Of a stretch of 57,691 nucleotides of DNA, positions 27,510 to 36,743 are shown piece after piece (position 1 is the first letter of the stretch; each line of letters begins with the position of its first letter). The stretch is from Mycobacterium colombiense. Lineage in GTDB: Bacteria > Actinomycetota > Actinomycetes > Mycobacteriales > Mycobacteriaceae. The stretch covers positions 1-57,691 of the forward strand of contig NZ_LZSX01000004.1 of assembly GCF_001665835.1 (NCBI RefSeq), given 5' to 3'. A model generated the notes under the pieces. The model was given only the letters and a program-made list of their open reading frames with translations, did no database searches and was not told the DNA's origin. Position numbers and translations under genes: made by a program.

Positions 27510-28229
27510 CTACGCCGCGTCGTGGAAGATCAGCCCCATCGCGTAGCGCTCGCCGGAGCGAACGACCGAGACGCCGTGGCGCACCGGCGCCGCGGACCAC
27601 CCCCGGGCCGAGGGCACCGGCCGTTCCCGGGTGGTGAAGACATACCCGTGTCCCTGCGGCAGTTGCGTTGCCAGGCCGCGGGATTGGGCCCGCAGACGCT
27701 GTTCGACGAGCAGGAATTCGCCGCCGGTGTAGTCGGTCTCGGGGTTGCTCAGGTTGATGACGACCTGGAGCGGGAAAACCAAGTCGCCGTACAGATCCCG
27801 GTGCAACGCATTCCAGTCGCCCGCACCGTATTTCAGCATCAGGGCGGTCGACCTGCGCTGACCGGCGGCGTGACAGGCCGCCAGCCAATCGTCGAGGCGG
27901 TCCGGCCAGGGCGCCTCCCGGCCGAGCTTGTCCCACCAATCGCGCGCTATCGGCAGCAGCCGCGGATAGAGGGCCTGCTTGAGCGCTTCGATCGGTTCGG
28001 GGTAGGGCGCATGAAAATAGCGGTATTCCCCGGCGCCATAGCGTTTGGGCGCCATGTCGATGGTGGACCGGAACAGGTCGTCGTCGGCGTAGAGCTTGCG
28101 CAGCCTGGCCGCTTCATCGGACGTGATCAGCCGCGGCAGCAGCGCACCGCCGTACTCGTCGACCTCGGTGGCGATGGCGTTCCAATCGCCGGTGTCGACA
28201 CGCTTTTTCCATCGGTCCATCAGGTCCAC
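27510..28229 (-). CDS. 2-oxoglutarate/Fe(II)-dependent oxygenase
   Basis: This is a 239-residue oxygenase of the jelly-roll 2OG-Fe(II) class. The facial triad is seen in ALHRDLYGD (HxD, about residues 142-144) and RHGVSVVRSGERY, which supplies the distal His and the Arg that binds 2-oxoglutarate. TGGEFLLVEQR lies between. The start is GTG at 28229 or ATG at 28220; neither has a clear ribosome binding site. It is divergent from rnpB. The substrate is unknown. Confidence 0.85.
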   Translation of the reverse strand: MDLMDRWKKRVDTGDWNAIATEVDEYGGALLPRLITSDEAARLRKLYADDDLFRSTIDMAPKRYGAGEYRYFHAPYPEPIEALKQALYPRLLPIARDWWDKLGREAPWPDRLDDWLAACHAAGQRRSTALMLKYGAGDWNALHRDLYGDLVFPLQVVINLSNPETDYTGGEFLLVEQRLRAQSRGLATQLPQGHGYVFTTRERPVPSARGWSAAPVRHGVSVVRSGERYAMGLIFHDAA

Positions 28230-28251
28230 GATAGAGCGGCACGAGCAATAG

Positions 28252-28281
28252 TTGCTGGCCCCAGGATGCCGCAGGTAGTAC
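28252..28281 (+). promoter_or_regulatory. candidate rnpB promoter
   Basis: TTGCTG (28252-28257) and TAGTAC (28276-28281) are spaced by 18 bases and end about 11 bases before the first base-paired nucleotide of the RNase P RNA. The spacing is right, but the -10 fits the TANNNT consensus only partly. Confidence 0.4.
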
Positions 28282-28292
28282 CGTGGTTCGTC

Positions 28293-28700
<408 letters not shown>

Positions 28701-28702
28701 TT

Positions 28703-30241
28703 CTAATGCCCCGCTTTGCGGACCGCCTTGGCGAGGCCGCGCAGGGTGTCGTCGAGTTCGTCGCGGCAGCGGTCCGCCAGGTCGGCCTCCCGCTGATACA
28801 ACAGCCCGTAGGTGAAGGTGTCCTCGCCGGCGGCGTGCGCGATCTCGGCCTCCTGACGCAGATGCTCGCGGCTGACGACGCTGTCTTGATGATCACCCAG
28901 CAGCGACTGGACCGCCTTGGCCTGTTCGGACACCTTCGCGGCGCCGGTAGCCGACGCGGTGTAGCGAAGACGCTTGGCGCGCTTGCGGATCCGATGGATC
29001 GCCTCGTCGCGTTGGTGTTGGTCGTCCGGGTGCTCGCGGTCGACCTGGGCGGCAGCCTTCTGGGCCTTGCGGACCTTCTGGTAGGCAACCTCGATGGTCA
29101 CCGGCGCCTGTTCCTCGGCCGTTGCAACGCCCGGGGTTTCGGCTGCTATCAGGTCGAGGGAGTCCAGCAGGCGGAAGTAGCGCTGCGAGCGCATGGCGAT
29201 CAATGACCGGCGCAACCCGGTCTGGTAGCGCCGCTGGGCGCCCCCGACCAGACGTTCGCGCACCGGGCCGCGCACCAATTCCGGTGCGAGCCCGTCCAAG
29301 TCGCGCTCGTATCGCTCGGCGAGCACCTCGGCGTCACGCGCCACGCCCAGAATTCCGGCGAGCTCACGCAACTCGTCCAGGACCCACCCCTCCTCGGGCA
29401 GCCCGAACGACTCCTGGTAGTCCCGCAGCAGGCTGCGCAGCTTGCGGGTGGTCACCCGCATCTGGTGGATGGCGTCGTAGGCGTCGGCGCGTACCGCGCG
29501 ATCCCACACGACCAGCTCGCGAACCTGCTCGGCGATCGCGCGCTGCAGCGGATCGCCGGGCGACGGAGTGCCGTTGGGCGGCGTGCCGAGCACCCGCGCC
29601 AGCTTGGAGCCATGACCCCCCGGCGCGGCGCCGGCGTCCAGCAGCCGGTTGCTCAACCGGTTCAGCAGCTCGACACCGGCCGTCCCGTTGGAGAGCCCAC
29701 TCGCTTCGAGGAGCTCCAATTCCCACTCGCGCCATTCCTGTTCGGTCGGCGAGTCGGTGTCCTCGGATCCCCGCATCGACCACGCGGTGACGTGGTCGTT
29801 GCTGAACTCGGCCAGCGCGGTGCCCGCGGCGTCGTACAGCACCTGGCTCTCACGCCGGGTGGTGATGCGCGCGACCGGCTGCACCGGACGGTCGCGGACG
29901 ATCGCCAGCACCACGTCCGTCAACTCGTTGGGCACGGAGTCGTTTCCGTCCGATGCGTCCAGCGGTAGGCGGACCTCGGTGCGGGCGTCGGGACCTGACG
30001 GCAGCTTGAGGTGCCATCCCGCGTCGGAGCCACCGGTGCGGCGGCGCAGGGTGATCTTGTTGCGCGCCAAATCGTGTATGGGCGTATCGAAGTACGTCGC
30101 ATCCAGGGTTTGCGCCGGTGACTTCTCGACGTGGGCGACCGCGGCGATCCCCTCGAACGAGGGTGACACGGTGGATTCGAGTACGTCGAACTTGCGCTCG
30201 ACCTCGAGATGACGCGAGGGTTGCGGCGCTTTTGCAGGCAT
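28703..30241 (-). CDS. CYTH-CHAD domain protein (Rv2226-like)
   Basis: This is a two-domain protein of 512 residues. The N-terminal CYTH domain (about 10-205) begins with the metal/triphosphate-binding HLEVERKF (ExExK). The C-terminal CHAD domain (about 225-500) is helical and His-rich, with IHQMRVTTRKLRS and IHRIRKRAKRLRY. CYTH domains hydrolyse or bind triphosphates, and CHAD domains bind polyphosphate, so a role in polyphosphate metabolism is likely. I chose the ATG at 30241 because GGAG precedes it; the frame extends to 30334 without homology. Confidence 0.93.
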   Translation of the reverse strand: MPAKAPQPSRHLEVERKFDVLESTVSPSFEGIAAVAHVEKSPAQTLDATYFDTPIHDLARNKITLRRRTGGSDAGWHLKLPSGPDARTEVRLPLDASDGNDSVPNELTDVVLAIVRDRPVQPVARITTRRESQVLYDAAGTALAEFSNDHVTAWSMRGSEDTDSPTEQEWREWELELLEASGLSNGTAGVELLNRLSNRLLDAGAAPGGHGSKLARVLGTPPNGTPSPGDPLQRAIAEQVRELVVWDRAVRADAYDAIHQMRVTTRKLRSLLRDYQESFGLPEEGWVLDELRELAGILGVARDAEVLAERYERDLDGLAPELVRGPVRERLVGGAQRRYQTGLRRSLIAMRSQRYFRLLDSLDLIAAETPGVATAEEQAPVTIEVAYQKVRKAQKAAAQVDREHPDDQHQRDEAIHRIRKRAKRLRYTASATGAAKVSEQAKAVQSLLGDHQDSVVSREHLRQEAEIAHAAGEDTFTYGLLYQREADLADRCRDELDDTLRGLAKAVRKAGH

Positions 30242-30394
30242 TTTCGGCTCCACTGAGGGCTGGGAGGGCGCGTTGGGCGCGTCACCGCGGCCGTGAACAC
30301 ATCGGATGGGAAATGAGCACCCATAGCCTGCCATACCGAAGCGACGAGGCCGCCGCGGATCGGCGGGTGCGTGGAGGGCCCGTCGCGGCCGCCC

Positions 30395-30637
30395 TTAGGG
30401 CGGCGGCGGAGGTGGCGCGTCGTCCTCGGGCAGCGGCGCATAAGCGGCCGGTGGCGGGACATAGCGTTCGATGTTGTCGGCGATGTTGGTGCATCCGCTG
30501 ACCGAGATGCGTCGGCCCGCGCTCACACACACGGTCGCCTCCGCCCGACCGGCGGAATGCGCGGCAACGACAATTGCGGGAGTTGCGGCCAAGCCCGAGA
30601 ACACCAGCACTGCGGCAAACCAGCGGCGCCGAATCAT
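30395..30637 (-). CDS. small secreted peptide with proline-rich end, unknown function
   Basis: This is an 80-residue exported peptide. Start choice is firm: ATG at 30637 follows GAAGGAG. The signal sequence RRRWFAAVLVFSGLAATPAI leads to a mature chain of about 50 residues with two Cys (TVCVSAG and VSGCTN) that may form a disulfide. The end is Pro-rich (PPPAAYAPLPEDDAPPPPPP). I do not recognise a domain. It is divergent from the hemophore-like gene at 30823. Confidence 0.7.
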   Translation of the reverse strand: MIRRRWFAAVLVFSGLAATPAIVVAAHSAGRAEATVCVSAGRRISVSGCTNIADNIERYVPPPAAYAPLPEDDAPPPPPP

Positions 30638-30822
30638 CTGCGGTCTCCTTCCTGCCACCCGTAAAGCATTCTGCCGTCGAGGCCCGACCGACGGGCCGAG
30701 ATCGAAGAATGGCTCCATATTCCTTTGCCGGTGATTAGCGCATGCGCGGCGAGAAAACCCCTTATGGTTTGCGGTACCGATAACGGCCGCGGTTGCGGAT
30801 GCGAAGACGAAGGAGCGTTTCC

Positions 30823-31202
30823 ATGGTGTCTTTTGTTCGCCCGGCGGGCCGAGTTGTTGCCGGCGTAATCGCGGCCGGCGCGGTCAGTGTGGCAATGCTT
30901 TTCGCGACGGCCGGTTCGGCCGCCGCGGACTGGCCGATGGACGATCCGGACCGGCGCCCTCGTCGCAGCCGAATTGCACGGCGGCCGACCTTGCCCAGGC
31001 CTCGTCGGGCGTCGCCGCGGCGACGTCGGCATATTTATTCACCCACCCCGACGTCAACGCGTACTTCACCAGCTTGAAGGGCCAGCCGCGCGACGACATG
31101 CGTGCGCAGCTGAAGCAGTACATGGACGCCAACCCGCAGACCCACACCGATCTCGAGGGCATTCGCCAGCCGTTGACCGACTTCCAGAACCGGTGCCGCT
31201 GA
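30823..31202 (+). pseudogene. hemophore (heme-binding secreted protein) gene with a -1 frameshift
   Basis: The ATG at 30823 follows GAAGGAG and encodes a clear signal peptide ending SAAADWPMDDPD. In that frame the rest is basic nonsense ending at 31077. One base back, from about 30951, the sequence reads as a mycobacterial hemophore domain: NCTAADLAQASSGVAAATSA, FTHPDVNAYFTSLKG, then ANPQTHTDLEGIRQPLTDF and a final NRCR before TGA at 31200-31202. Inserting one C into GACCGGCGCCC near 30951 restores one frame (PAPSSQPNC). So the gene is broken, or the base call is wrong. The family (Rv0203 type) binds heme outside the cell. Confidence 0.8.
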
Positions 31203-31212
31203 CCGATCGCCC

Positions 31213-32439
31213 TCAGCCGGCCGGTGGCGGCGGCGGCTGTTGCAGGTGCATTGCCAGGTCGCTCAGCTCCAAAATCGTCTGGATCTCGGTGTCGCGGAAT
31301 GGCCGTCCATCGGGGGCCAGCAGGTCGTGAAACCACTCCTGCGGCATCGCGGGGTCCGGGTTCGGGTGGTCCCACGAATCCCACGGGAAAAAGGTCTGCG
31401 TTTTGCCGGCGACGAATCCCCAGTTGAATGCGCCGACGCCGGCACGCTTCGCGATCGGCAGGATGTCCTGCACCGTGCTGCGTAGCGGCCGGGCCATGTA
31501 CTCGGTGCACAGGATGGGCCGGCCCTGCGGGACGAGCTCGGCGATGCGTCTCTCGAACTCCTCCGGGCCGGCGTAGGAGTGGAACGTGATGACGTCGGAG
31601 TTGTCGAGCTGGATGCCGCTGATCACGCTGCGGCGTCCCGGGTCGGCCCACTCGCCGTGCCAGACGCCACTGGTCAGCGGCTGGCAGGGATCGACCAGCC
31701 GCGCCCACTCGAACACCCGGGGCAGCAGCTGGGCGACCAGGTCCACCTTGTCTTTGCGCTCGACCGAGGCGTAGGCGTTGGCCGGGTTGTCCGGCTCGTT
31801 CCACAGGTCCCAGCCCAGGATGCGGTCGTCGCTGCGGAACTGCGTCAGCACCCCGGTGACGTAGCCGCGCATGGTGCGCAGGTAGCCGTGATCGTCGAGG
31901 CGCGCCGCCCCCGGACTCTGCACCCAGCCGGAGTTGTGGATGCCCGGCCGCGGCGCGCGCTGCGGGCCGGCCTGGGGGAACGGGTCCCAGCACGAATCGA
32001 ACAGGACGAACAGCGGTTTGATGCCGTGGCGGGCGGCGATGTCGACGAATTGGGCGAGCCGGCCCTGAAACCCGCGGGAGTCCTGCGCCCAAAGCTGATC
32101 GTGCAGGAAGACCCGTATCGCGTTGAACCCGTTGGTCCGCGCCCAGCCCAGTTCGGTATCGATGCGCCGGGGGTCGAAGGTTTCGCGCTGGAACATCTCC
32201 AGCTGATTGATGGCGTTGGAGGTGATGTAGTTCACGCCGACCGGCCAGCCCTGCGCCTGATACCAGCGGTTGGCCCGTTCGGGCGACCACCGGCTTGCCT
32301 GCGGCGAGGTGTTGGGCGGTTGCGCCGACGCGCCAGGTGTCTGGGCCAAAGCCATGCCTCCCGCTACTAGCAGCGGCAGCGTCAACACCGTTCGACGGTG
32401 CACGAAGTCACCGCGATACCCCCGGTCGATGTGGTCCAC
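31213..32439 (-). CDS. secreted glycoside hydrolase, GH5-like, probable Tat substrate
   Basis: This is a 408-residue exported (beta/alpha)8-type glycosidase. The proton donor Glu is in GWDLWNEPDNP (about residue 215) and the nucleophile Glu in ILCTEYMARP (about 315), the clan GH-A pattern. The N-terminus HRRTVLTLPLLVAGGMALA carries a twin arginine, suggesting Tat export. Start GTG 32439 gives a 12-residue longer n-region than GTG 32403; either is possible. The C-terminus is Pro-rich. The polysaccharide substrate is unknown; cellulase or mannanase-like activity is only a guess. It faces the broken hemophore gene. Confidence 0.82.
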   Translation of the reverse strand: MDHIDRGYRGDFVHRRTVLTLPLLVAGGMALAQTPGASAQPPNTSPQASRWSPERANRWYQAQGWPVGVNYITSNAINQLEMFQRETFDPRRIDTELGWARTNGFNAIRVFLHDQLWAQDSRGFQGRLAQFVDIAARHGIKPLFVLFDSCWDPFPQAGPQRAPRPGIHNSGWVQSPGAARLDDHGYLRTMRGYVTGVLTQFRSDDRILGWDLWNEPDNPANAYASVERKDKVDLVAQLLPRVFEWARLVDPCQPLTSGVWHGEWADPGRRSVISGIQLDNSDVITFHSYAGPEEFERRIAELVPQGRPILCTEYMARPLRSTVQDILPIAKRAGVGAFNWGFVAGKTQTFFPWDSWDHPNPDPAMPQEWFHDLLAPDGRPFRDTEIQTILELSDLAMHLQQPPPPPAG

Positions 32440-32602
32440 CTCTGCTCGTCAGACTTCAGATCGTCTCAGCGAGCCATCGTACATCCCTGTACCGCAACGC
32501 TTTTCAGCGGTTTCATAGTGACGGGGATAACGTGTCAACCAGGCGCGAACTTCAGACTGGCGACGTGACCGCGCAAAACACCGCAACCGGTCTACGTACG
32601 GA

Positions 32603-33451
32603 TCAGAAGCAGTGCTCGTCGGCGGGAAAGACCCCGCCGGCCACCTCGTGCGCATATTGCGTTGCGGCCCGGCGCAATTCTTCGCCGATGTCCGCGAACC
32701 GCTTGACGAAGCGAGCGGCCTTGCCGCTGCTCATCCCGGCCATGTCCTGCCAAACCAGGACCTGGCCGTCGCAGTTGGGTCCGGCGCCGATGCCGACGGT
32801 CGGGATGGTCAGCTTGCCGGTGATCTGGGTGGCCAGTTCGGCCGGCACCATCTCCATGACGACGGAGAACGCGCCGGCCTCGGCGACGGCGATCGCGTCG
32901 TGCACCGTCTGCTCGGCGGCGTCGCCGCGGCCCTGCACCCGGAAGCCGCCCAGGCCGTTGACACTCTGCGGGGTGAACCCGATGTGCGCCATCACCGGGA
33001 TGCCGGCGGCGGTCAGGCAGGCGATCTGCTCGGCCACCCGCTCACCGCCCTCGAGCTTGACCGCGTGCGCGCCGCCCTCCTTCATGAACCGGGTTGCGGC
33101 GGCCAGTGCGGCGGCCGGCCCGGCCTCGTAGCTGCCGAACGGCAGGTCGGCGACGACCAGCGCGTGCGGGGCGCCCCGCACCACGCCGCGCACCAACGGA
33201 ATCAACTCATCGATCGAGACGGGCACGGTGGTGTCGTAGCCGTACACCACGTTGGCCGCCGAGTCGCCGACCAGCAGCACCGGGATACCGGCCTCGTCGA
33301 AAATGCGGGCGGTCGAATAGTCGTAGGCCGTGAGCATGGCCCACTTGTGGCCTTCGGCCTTCATCTTCTGCAGGTGGTGGGTGCGAATCTTGGTCCGCGG
33401 CTTTTCGGGCTGCGCAGGTGAGTTGGCACCGTAAACGTTGTGCTCAGACAT
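32603..33451 (-). CDS. panB: 3-methyl-2-oxobutanoate hydroxymethyltransferase PanB
   Basis: PanB makes ketopantoate from ketoisovalerate and methylene-tetrahydrofolate, the first step of pantothenate and CoA synthesis. The 282-residue protein shows the metal site [12 protein letters not shown], the substrate region [20 protein letters not shown], and the catalytic Glu in VVMEMVP, with [14 protein letters not shown] downstream. Two ATGs stand in tandem; the second (33451) is at better distance from AGGGA and gives [10 protein letters not shown], as in homologs. It is divergent from the WS/DGAT gene. Confidence 0.97.
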   Translation of the reverse strand: MSEHNVYGANSPAQPEKPRTKIRTHHLQKMKAEGHKWAMLTAYDYSTARIFDEAGIPVLLVGDSAANVVYGYDTTVPVSIDELIPLVRGVVRGAPHALVVADLPFGSYEAGPAAALAAATRFMKEGGAHAVKLEGGERVAEQIACLTAAGIPVMAHIGFTPQSVNGLGGFRVQGRGDAAEQTVHDAIAVAEAGAFSVVMEMVPAELATQITGKLTIPTVGIGAGPNCDGQVLVWQDMAGMSSGKAARFVKRFADIGEELRRAATQYAHEVAGGVFPADEHCF

Positions 33452-33582
33452 CATTGTCCCTAATGGTGGTCGGTTCGATCCTCGTGGCCGTTACGGGTCC
33501 CCGGGTTCGTCGGACTACTCGATTCTGCCATTTCTTTTGCGCAGTTGCACCGGCGCGGCGGTGTGAGACATACCATTCGCGC

Positions 33583-34986
33583 ATGCAGCGGCTGAGTGGA
33601 CTGGACGCCAGCTTCCTGTACCTGGAGACCTCGTCACAGCCCATGCATGTGTGCTCGATCATCGAGCTGGACACGTCGACCGTGCCGGGCGGCTACAGCT
33701 TCGCCCGGCTCCGCGACGCTCTTGCGCTCCGCATCAAGGCGATCCCGGCGTTCCGCGAAAAGCTCGCGAACAGTCCGCTGAATCTGGACCACCCGGTCTG
33801 GGTGGACGACGAGAAGTTCAACATCGATCGCCACCTGCATCGCATCGCGGTGCCCGCGCCGGGAGGGCGGGCCGAGCTCTCCGAAATCTGCGGCCACATC
33901 GCCGAGCGGCCGTTGGACCGTGACCGGCCGCTCTGGGAGATGTGGGTCATCGAAGGCGTCGCTGGCACGGACTGCCACCGCTCGGACGGTCTCGGAGGGC
34001 GGCTGGCGGTGATGACCAAGGTGCACCACGCCGGCGTCGACGGGGTGACCGGCGCCAACCTGATGTCGCAGTTGTGCGCGACCGAAGCCGACGCCCCCGC
34101 CCCGGAGCCGGCCGAGGGCGTCGGCGGAGCCAACGGTTGGCAGATCGCGGCCGGCGGCTTCGTCCGCTTCGCGGCCCGGCCGCTGCACCTGGCCAACGTG
34201 GTGCCCGACACCGTCTCGTCGGTGCTCGCCACGGTGCGACGCGCGCGCGAAGGCGTGGCCATGGCCCGTCCCTTCGCGGCGCCCGGAACCGTTTTCAACG
34301 CCAGGATCACCGACCGCCGCAACGTCGCTTATGCCGAATTGGATCTGGACGACATCAAAGGGGTGAAGAACCATTTCGGCGTCAAAGTCAACGACGTCGT
34401 GATGGCATTGGTTTCGGGCGTGCTTCGCCAATACCTGACGGACCGAAATGAATTGCCGGATTCGTCATTGGTGGCATCCGTCCCCGTTTCGGTGCACGGC
34501 AAATCCGACCGGCCCGGCCGCAATCAGGTATCGGCGATGTTTTCCAGTCTGCACACCCAGATCACCGATCCGGTGGAACGGCTGAAAGCCATCGCGCGGG
34601 CGAATTCGGTTGCCAAAGAACACAGTTCAGCTATCGGTGCGTCACTGCTGCAGGATTGGTCGCAATTCGCCGCCCCGGCGGTTTTCGGCATCGCGATGCG
34701 GATCTACGCCAGAACCCGATTCACCGCCAGCATGCCCGTGCACAATTTGGTGGTCTCCAACGTGCCGGGACCGCAGGTTCCGCTGTACATGCTGGGCTGC
34801 GAGGTCAAATCGATGTATCCGCTGGGGCCGATATTTCACGGCTCGGGACTCAACATCACCGCGATGTCGCTGCTGGGCAAACTCGACATCGGACTTGTCG
34901 CCTGCCCCGATCTGCTGCCGGATTTGTGGGAGATGGCCGATGACTTCGCGGTGGGGATGGAGGAGCTGCTCGCGCTCGCGCGGTAG
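33583..34986 (+). CDS. WS/DGAT acyltransferase (triacylglycerol/wax ester synthase family)
   Basis: The product transfers an acyl group from acyl-CoA to diacylglycerol or a long-chain alcohol, making storage lipid. The 467-residue protein begins MQRLSGLDASFLYLE, characteristic of the family, and carries the active-site motif KVHHAGVDG (HHxxxDG, about residue 145). Near the C-terminus are VSNVPGP and a PLGPIFHGSGLNI segment. I chose the ATG at 33583, since the upstream open frame lacks homology. It sits between panB and hip1, which I recall as neighbours in M. tuberculosis. Confidence 0.92.
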   Translation: MQRLSGLDASFLYLETSSQPMHVCSIIELDTSTVPGGYSFARLRDALALRIKAIPAFREKLANSPLNLDHPVWVDDEKFNIDRHLHRIAVPAPGGRAELSEICGHIAERPLDRDRPLWEMWVIEGVAGTDCHRSDGLGGRLAVMTKVHHAGVDGVTGANLMSQLCATEADAPAPEPAEGVGGANGWQIAAGGFVRFAARPLHLANVVPDTVSSVLATVRRAREGVAMARPFAAPGTVFNARITDRRNVAYAELDLDDIKGVKNHFGVKVNDVVMALVSGVLRQYLTDRNELPDSSLVASVPVSVHGKSDRPGRNQVSAMFSSLHTQITDPVERLKAIARANSVAKEHSSAIGASLLQDWSQFAAPAVFGIAMRIYARTRFTASMPVHNLVVSNVPGPQVPLYMLGCEVKSMYPLGPIFHGSGLNITAMSLLGKLDIGLVACPDLLPDLWEMADDFAVGMEELLALAR

Positions 34987-35043
34987 CCGGGCGGCGGTGC
35001 CGCTAATCATGATCTCAGCTTTCCTCTGGCAGCATAGGTTGGC

Positions 35044-36600
35044 ATGGGCCTGTCTCGCCGCGCCAAGATCGCGCGCACGCTGCTGATCTGGACGTCGATG
35101 GCTGCCGTCGCGCTGCTTCTGGCGGGGTGTGTCCGCGTGGTGGTCGGACGGGCCGTCATGTCCGGGCCGAAGCTGGGCCAGGCGGTGGAGTGGACGCCGT
35201 GCCGCGCCGCGAACCCAAAGGTCAAACTCCCGGCCGGCGCGTTGTGCGGCAAACTGGCCGTGCCGGTCGACTACGAGCACCTCGACGGCGACGTGGCGAC
35301 GCTGGCCATGATTCGTTTCCCCGCGACCGGAGACAAGATCGGCTCGCTGGTGATCAACCCCGGCGGGCCGGGGGAGTCCGGCATCGAAGCCGCCCTCGGT
35401 GTCGTCCAGTCGTTGCCCAAGAAGGTCCGCGAACGATTCGACCTCGTCGGCTTCGACCCCCGCGGAGTGGGAGCGTCGCGTCCGGCGGTCTGGTGCAACT
35501 CCGACGCCGACAACGACCGGTTGCGTACGGAGCCCAACGTCGACTACAGCCCGGCGGGCGTGGCCCACATGGAAGACGAAACCAAGCAGTTCGTCGGCCG
35601 CTGCATCGACAAGATGGGCAAGGACTTCCTGGCCAACATCGGGACCGTCAACGTCGCACGGGATCTCGACGCCATCCGCGCGGCGCTCGGTGACGAGAAG
35701 CTGACCTACCTCGGCTACTCCTACGGCACCCGGATCGGCTCGGCGTACGCCGAGGCCTTCCCGCACAACGTGCGGGCGATGATCCTCGACGGCGCCGTCG
35801 ACCCCAACGCCGACCAGATCGAAGCAGACCTCCGTCAGGCCAAGGGATTCCAGGACGCGTTCAACGGCTACGCCGCCGAATGCGCCAAGCAGCCGACCTG
35901 CCCGCTGGGCACCGACCCGGCCAAGGCGGTGGACGTCTACCACAGCCTGGTCGACCCGATGGTCGACCCGAACAACCCCATGGTCAGCCATCCAATCCCG
36001 ACGAACGACCCACGCGGACTGGGCTACTCCGACGCGATCATCGGCACCATCATGGCGCTCTACTCACCGAACCTGTGGCATCACCTGACCGACGGCCTGT
36101 CCGAACTCGTCGACCACCACGGCGACACCCTGCTCGCCCTGGCCGACATGTACATGCGCCGCGACTCGCACGGCCACTACAGCAACGCCACCGACGCGCG
36201 GGTGGCGGTCAATTGTGTGGACCAGCCGCCGATCACCGACCGCGCCAAGGTGGTTGACGAAGACCGCCGCTCCCGCGAGGTCGCGCCGTTCATGAGCTAT
36301 GGGCAGTTCACCGGCAACGCCCCGCTGGGTACCTGCGCGTTCTGGCCGGTGCCGCCAACGAGCAAGCCGCACACCATTTCCGCGCCCGGCCTGGCGCCCA
36401 CGGTGGTGGTGTCGACGACCCACGATCCGGCAACCCCGTACAAGGCTGGCGTCGATCTGGCCAACGAGCTGCGCAGCTCGCTGCTCACCTACGACGGCAC
36501 CCAGCACACCGTGGTCTTCCAGGGCGACGGCTGCATCGACAACTACGTCACGGCGTATCTGGTCGGCGGGTCCATCCCGCCCGACGGCGCCAAGTGCTGA
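35044..36600 (+). CDS. hip1: serine protease/carboxylesterase Hip1 (CaeA), lipoprotein
   Basis: Hip1 (Rv2224c, also called CaeA) is a cell-envelope serine hydrolase; in M. tuberculosis it processes GroEL2 and dampens host responses. The 518-residue protein has a lipobox VALLLAGC at about residue 28 and an alpha/beta hydrolase fold. The nucleophile Ser is in GYSYGTRIG (about 226), Asp in TTHDPATPY and His in DGTQHTVV. Oxyanion region VINPGGPGESG is intact. It is followed 143 bases later by a close paralog in the same orientation. Confidence 0.95.
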   Translation: MGLSRRAKIARTLLIWTSMAAVALLLAGCVRVVVGRAVMSGPKLGQAVEWTPCRAANPKVKLPAGALCGKLAVPVDYEHLDGDVATLAMIRFPATGDKIGSLVINPGGPGESGIEAALGVVQSLPKKVRERFDLVGFDPRGVGASRPAVWCNSDADNDRLRTEPNVDYSPAGVAHMEDETKQFVGRCIDKMGKDFLANIGTVNVARDLDAIRAALGDEKLTYLGYSYGTRIGSAYAEAFPHNVRAMILDGAVDPNADQIEADLRQAKGFQDAFNGYAAECAKQPTCPLGTDPAKAVDVYHSLVDPMVDPNNPMVSHPIPTNDPRGLGYSDAIIGTIMALYSPNLWHHLTDGLSELVDHHGDTLLALADMYMRRDSHGHYSNATDARVAVNCVDQPPITDRAKVVDEDRRSREVAPFMSYGQFTGNAPLGTCAFWPVPPTSKPHTISAPGLAPTVVVSTTHDPATPYKAGVDLANELRSSLLTYDGTQHTVVFQGDGCIDNYVTAYLVGGSIPPDGAKC

Positions 36601-36743
36601 CCGGTCGATCACGCTGACGCCGAACGTGTACTCACGGCGAGGTTTTCGTCGATCCTTCGCCGTGGTTGCACGCTTGGCGGGGATGGCAGCTGAGACCAAG
36701 GCGTAACCGTTTCGCGCTGTCACGGGTACCCGGGGCTGCAACG

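Noticed and set aside
30884..32290. A 468-codon minus-strand frame overlapping the GH5-like gene and hemophore
   Set aside because: It is Arg/Pro-rich shadow sequence; the frame at 31213-32439 carries the glycosidase motifs.
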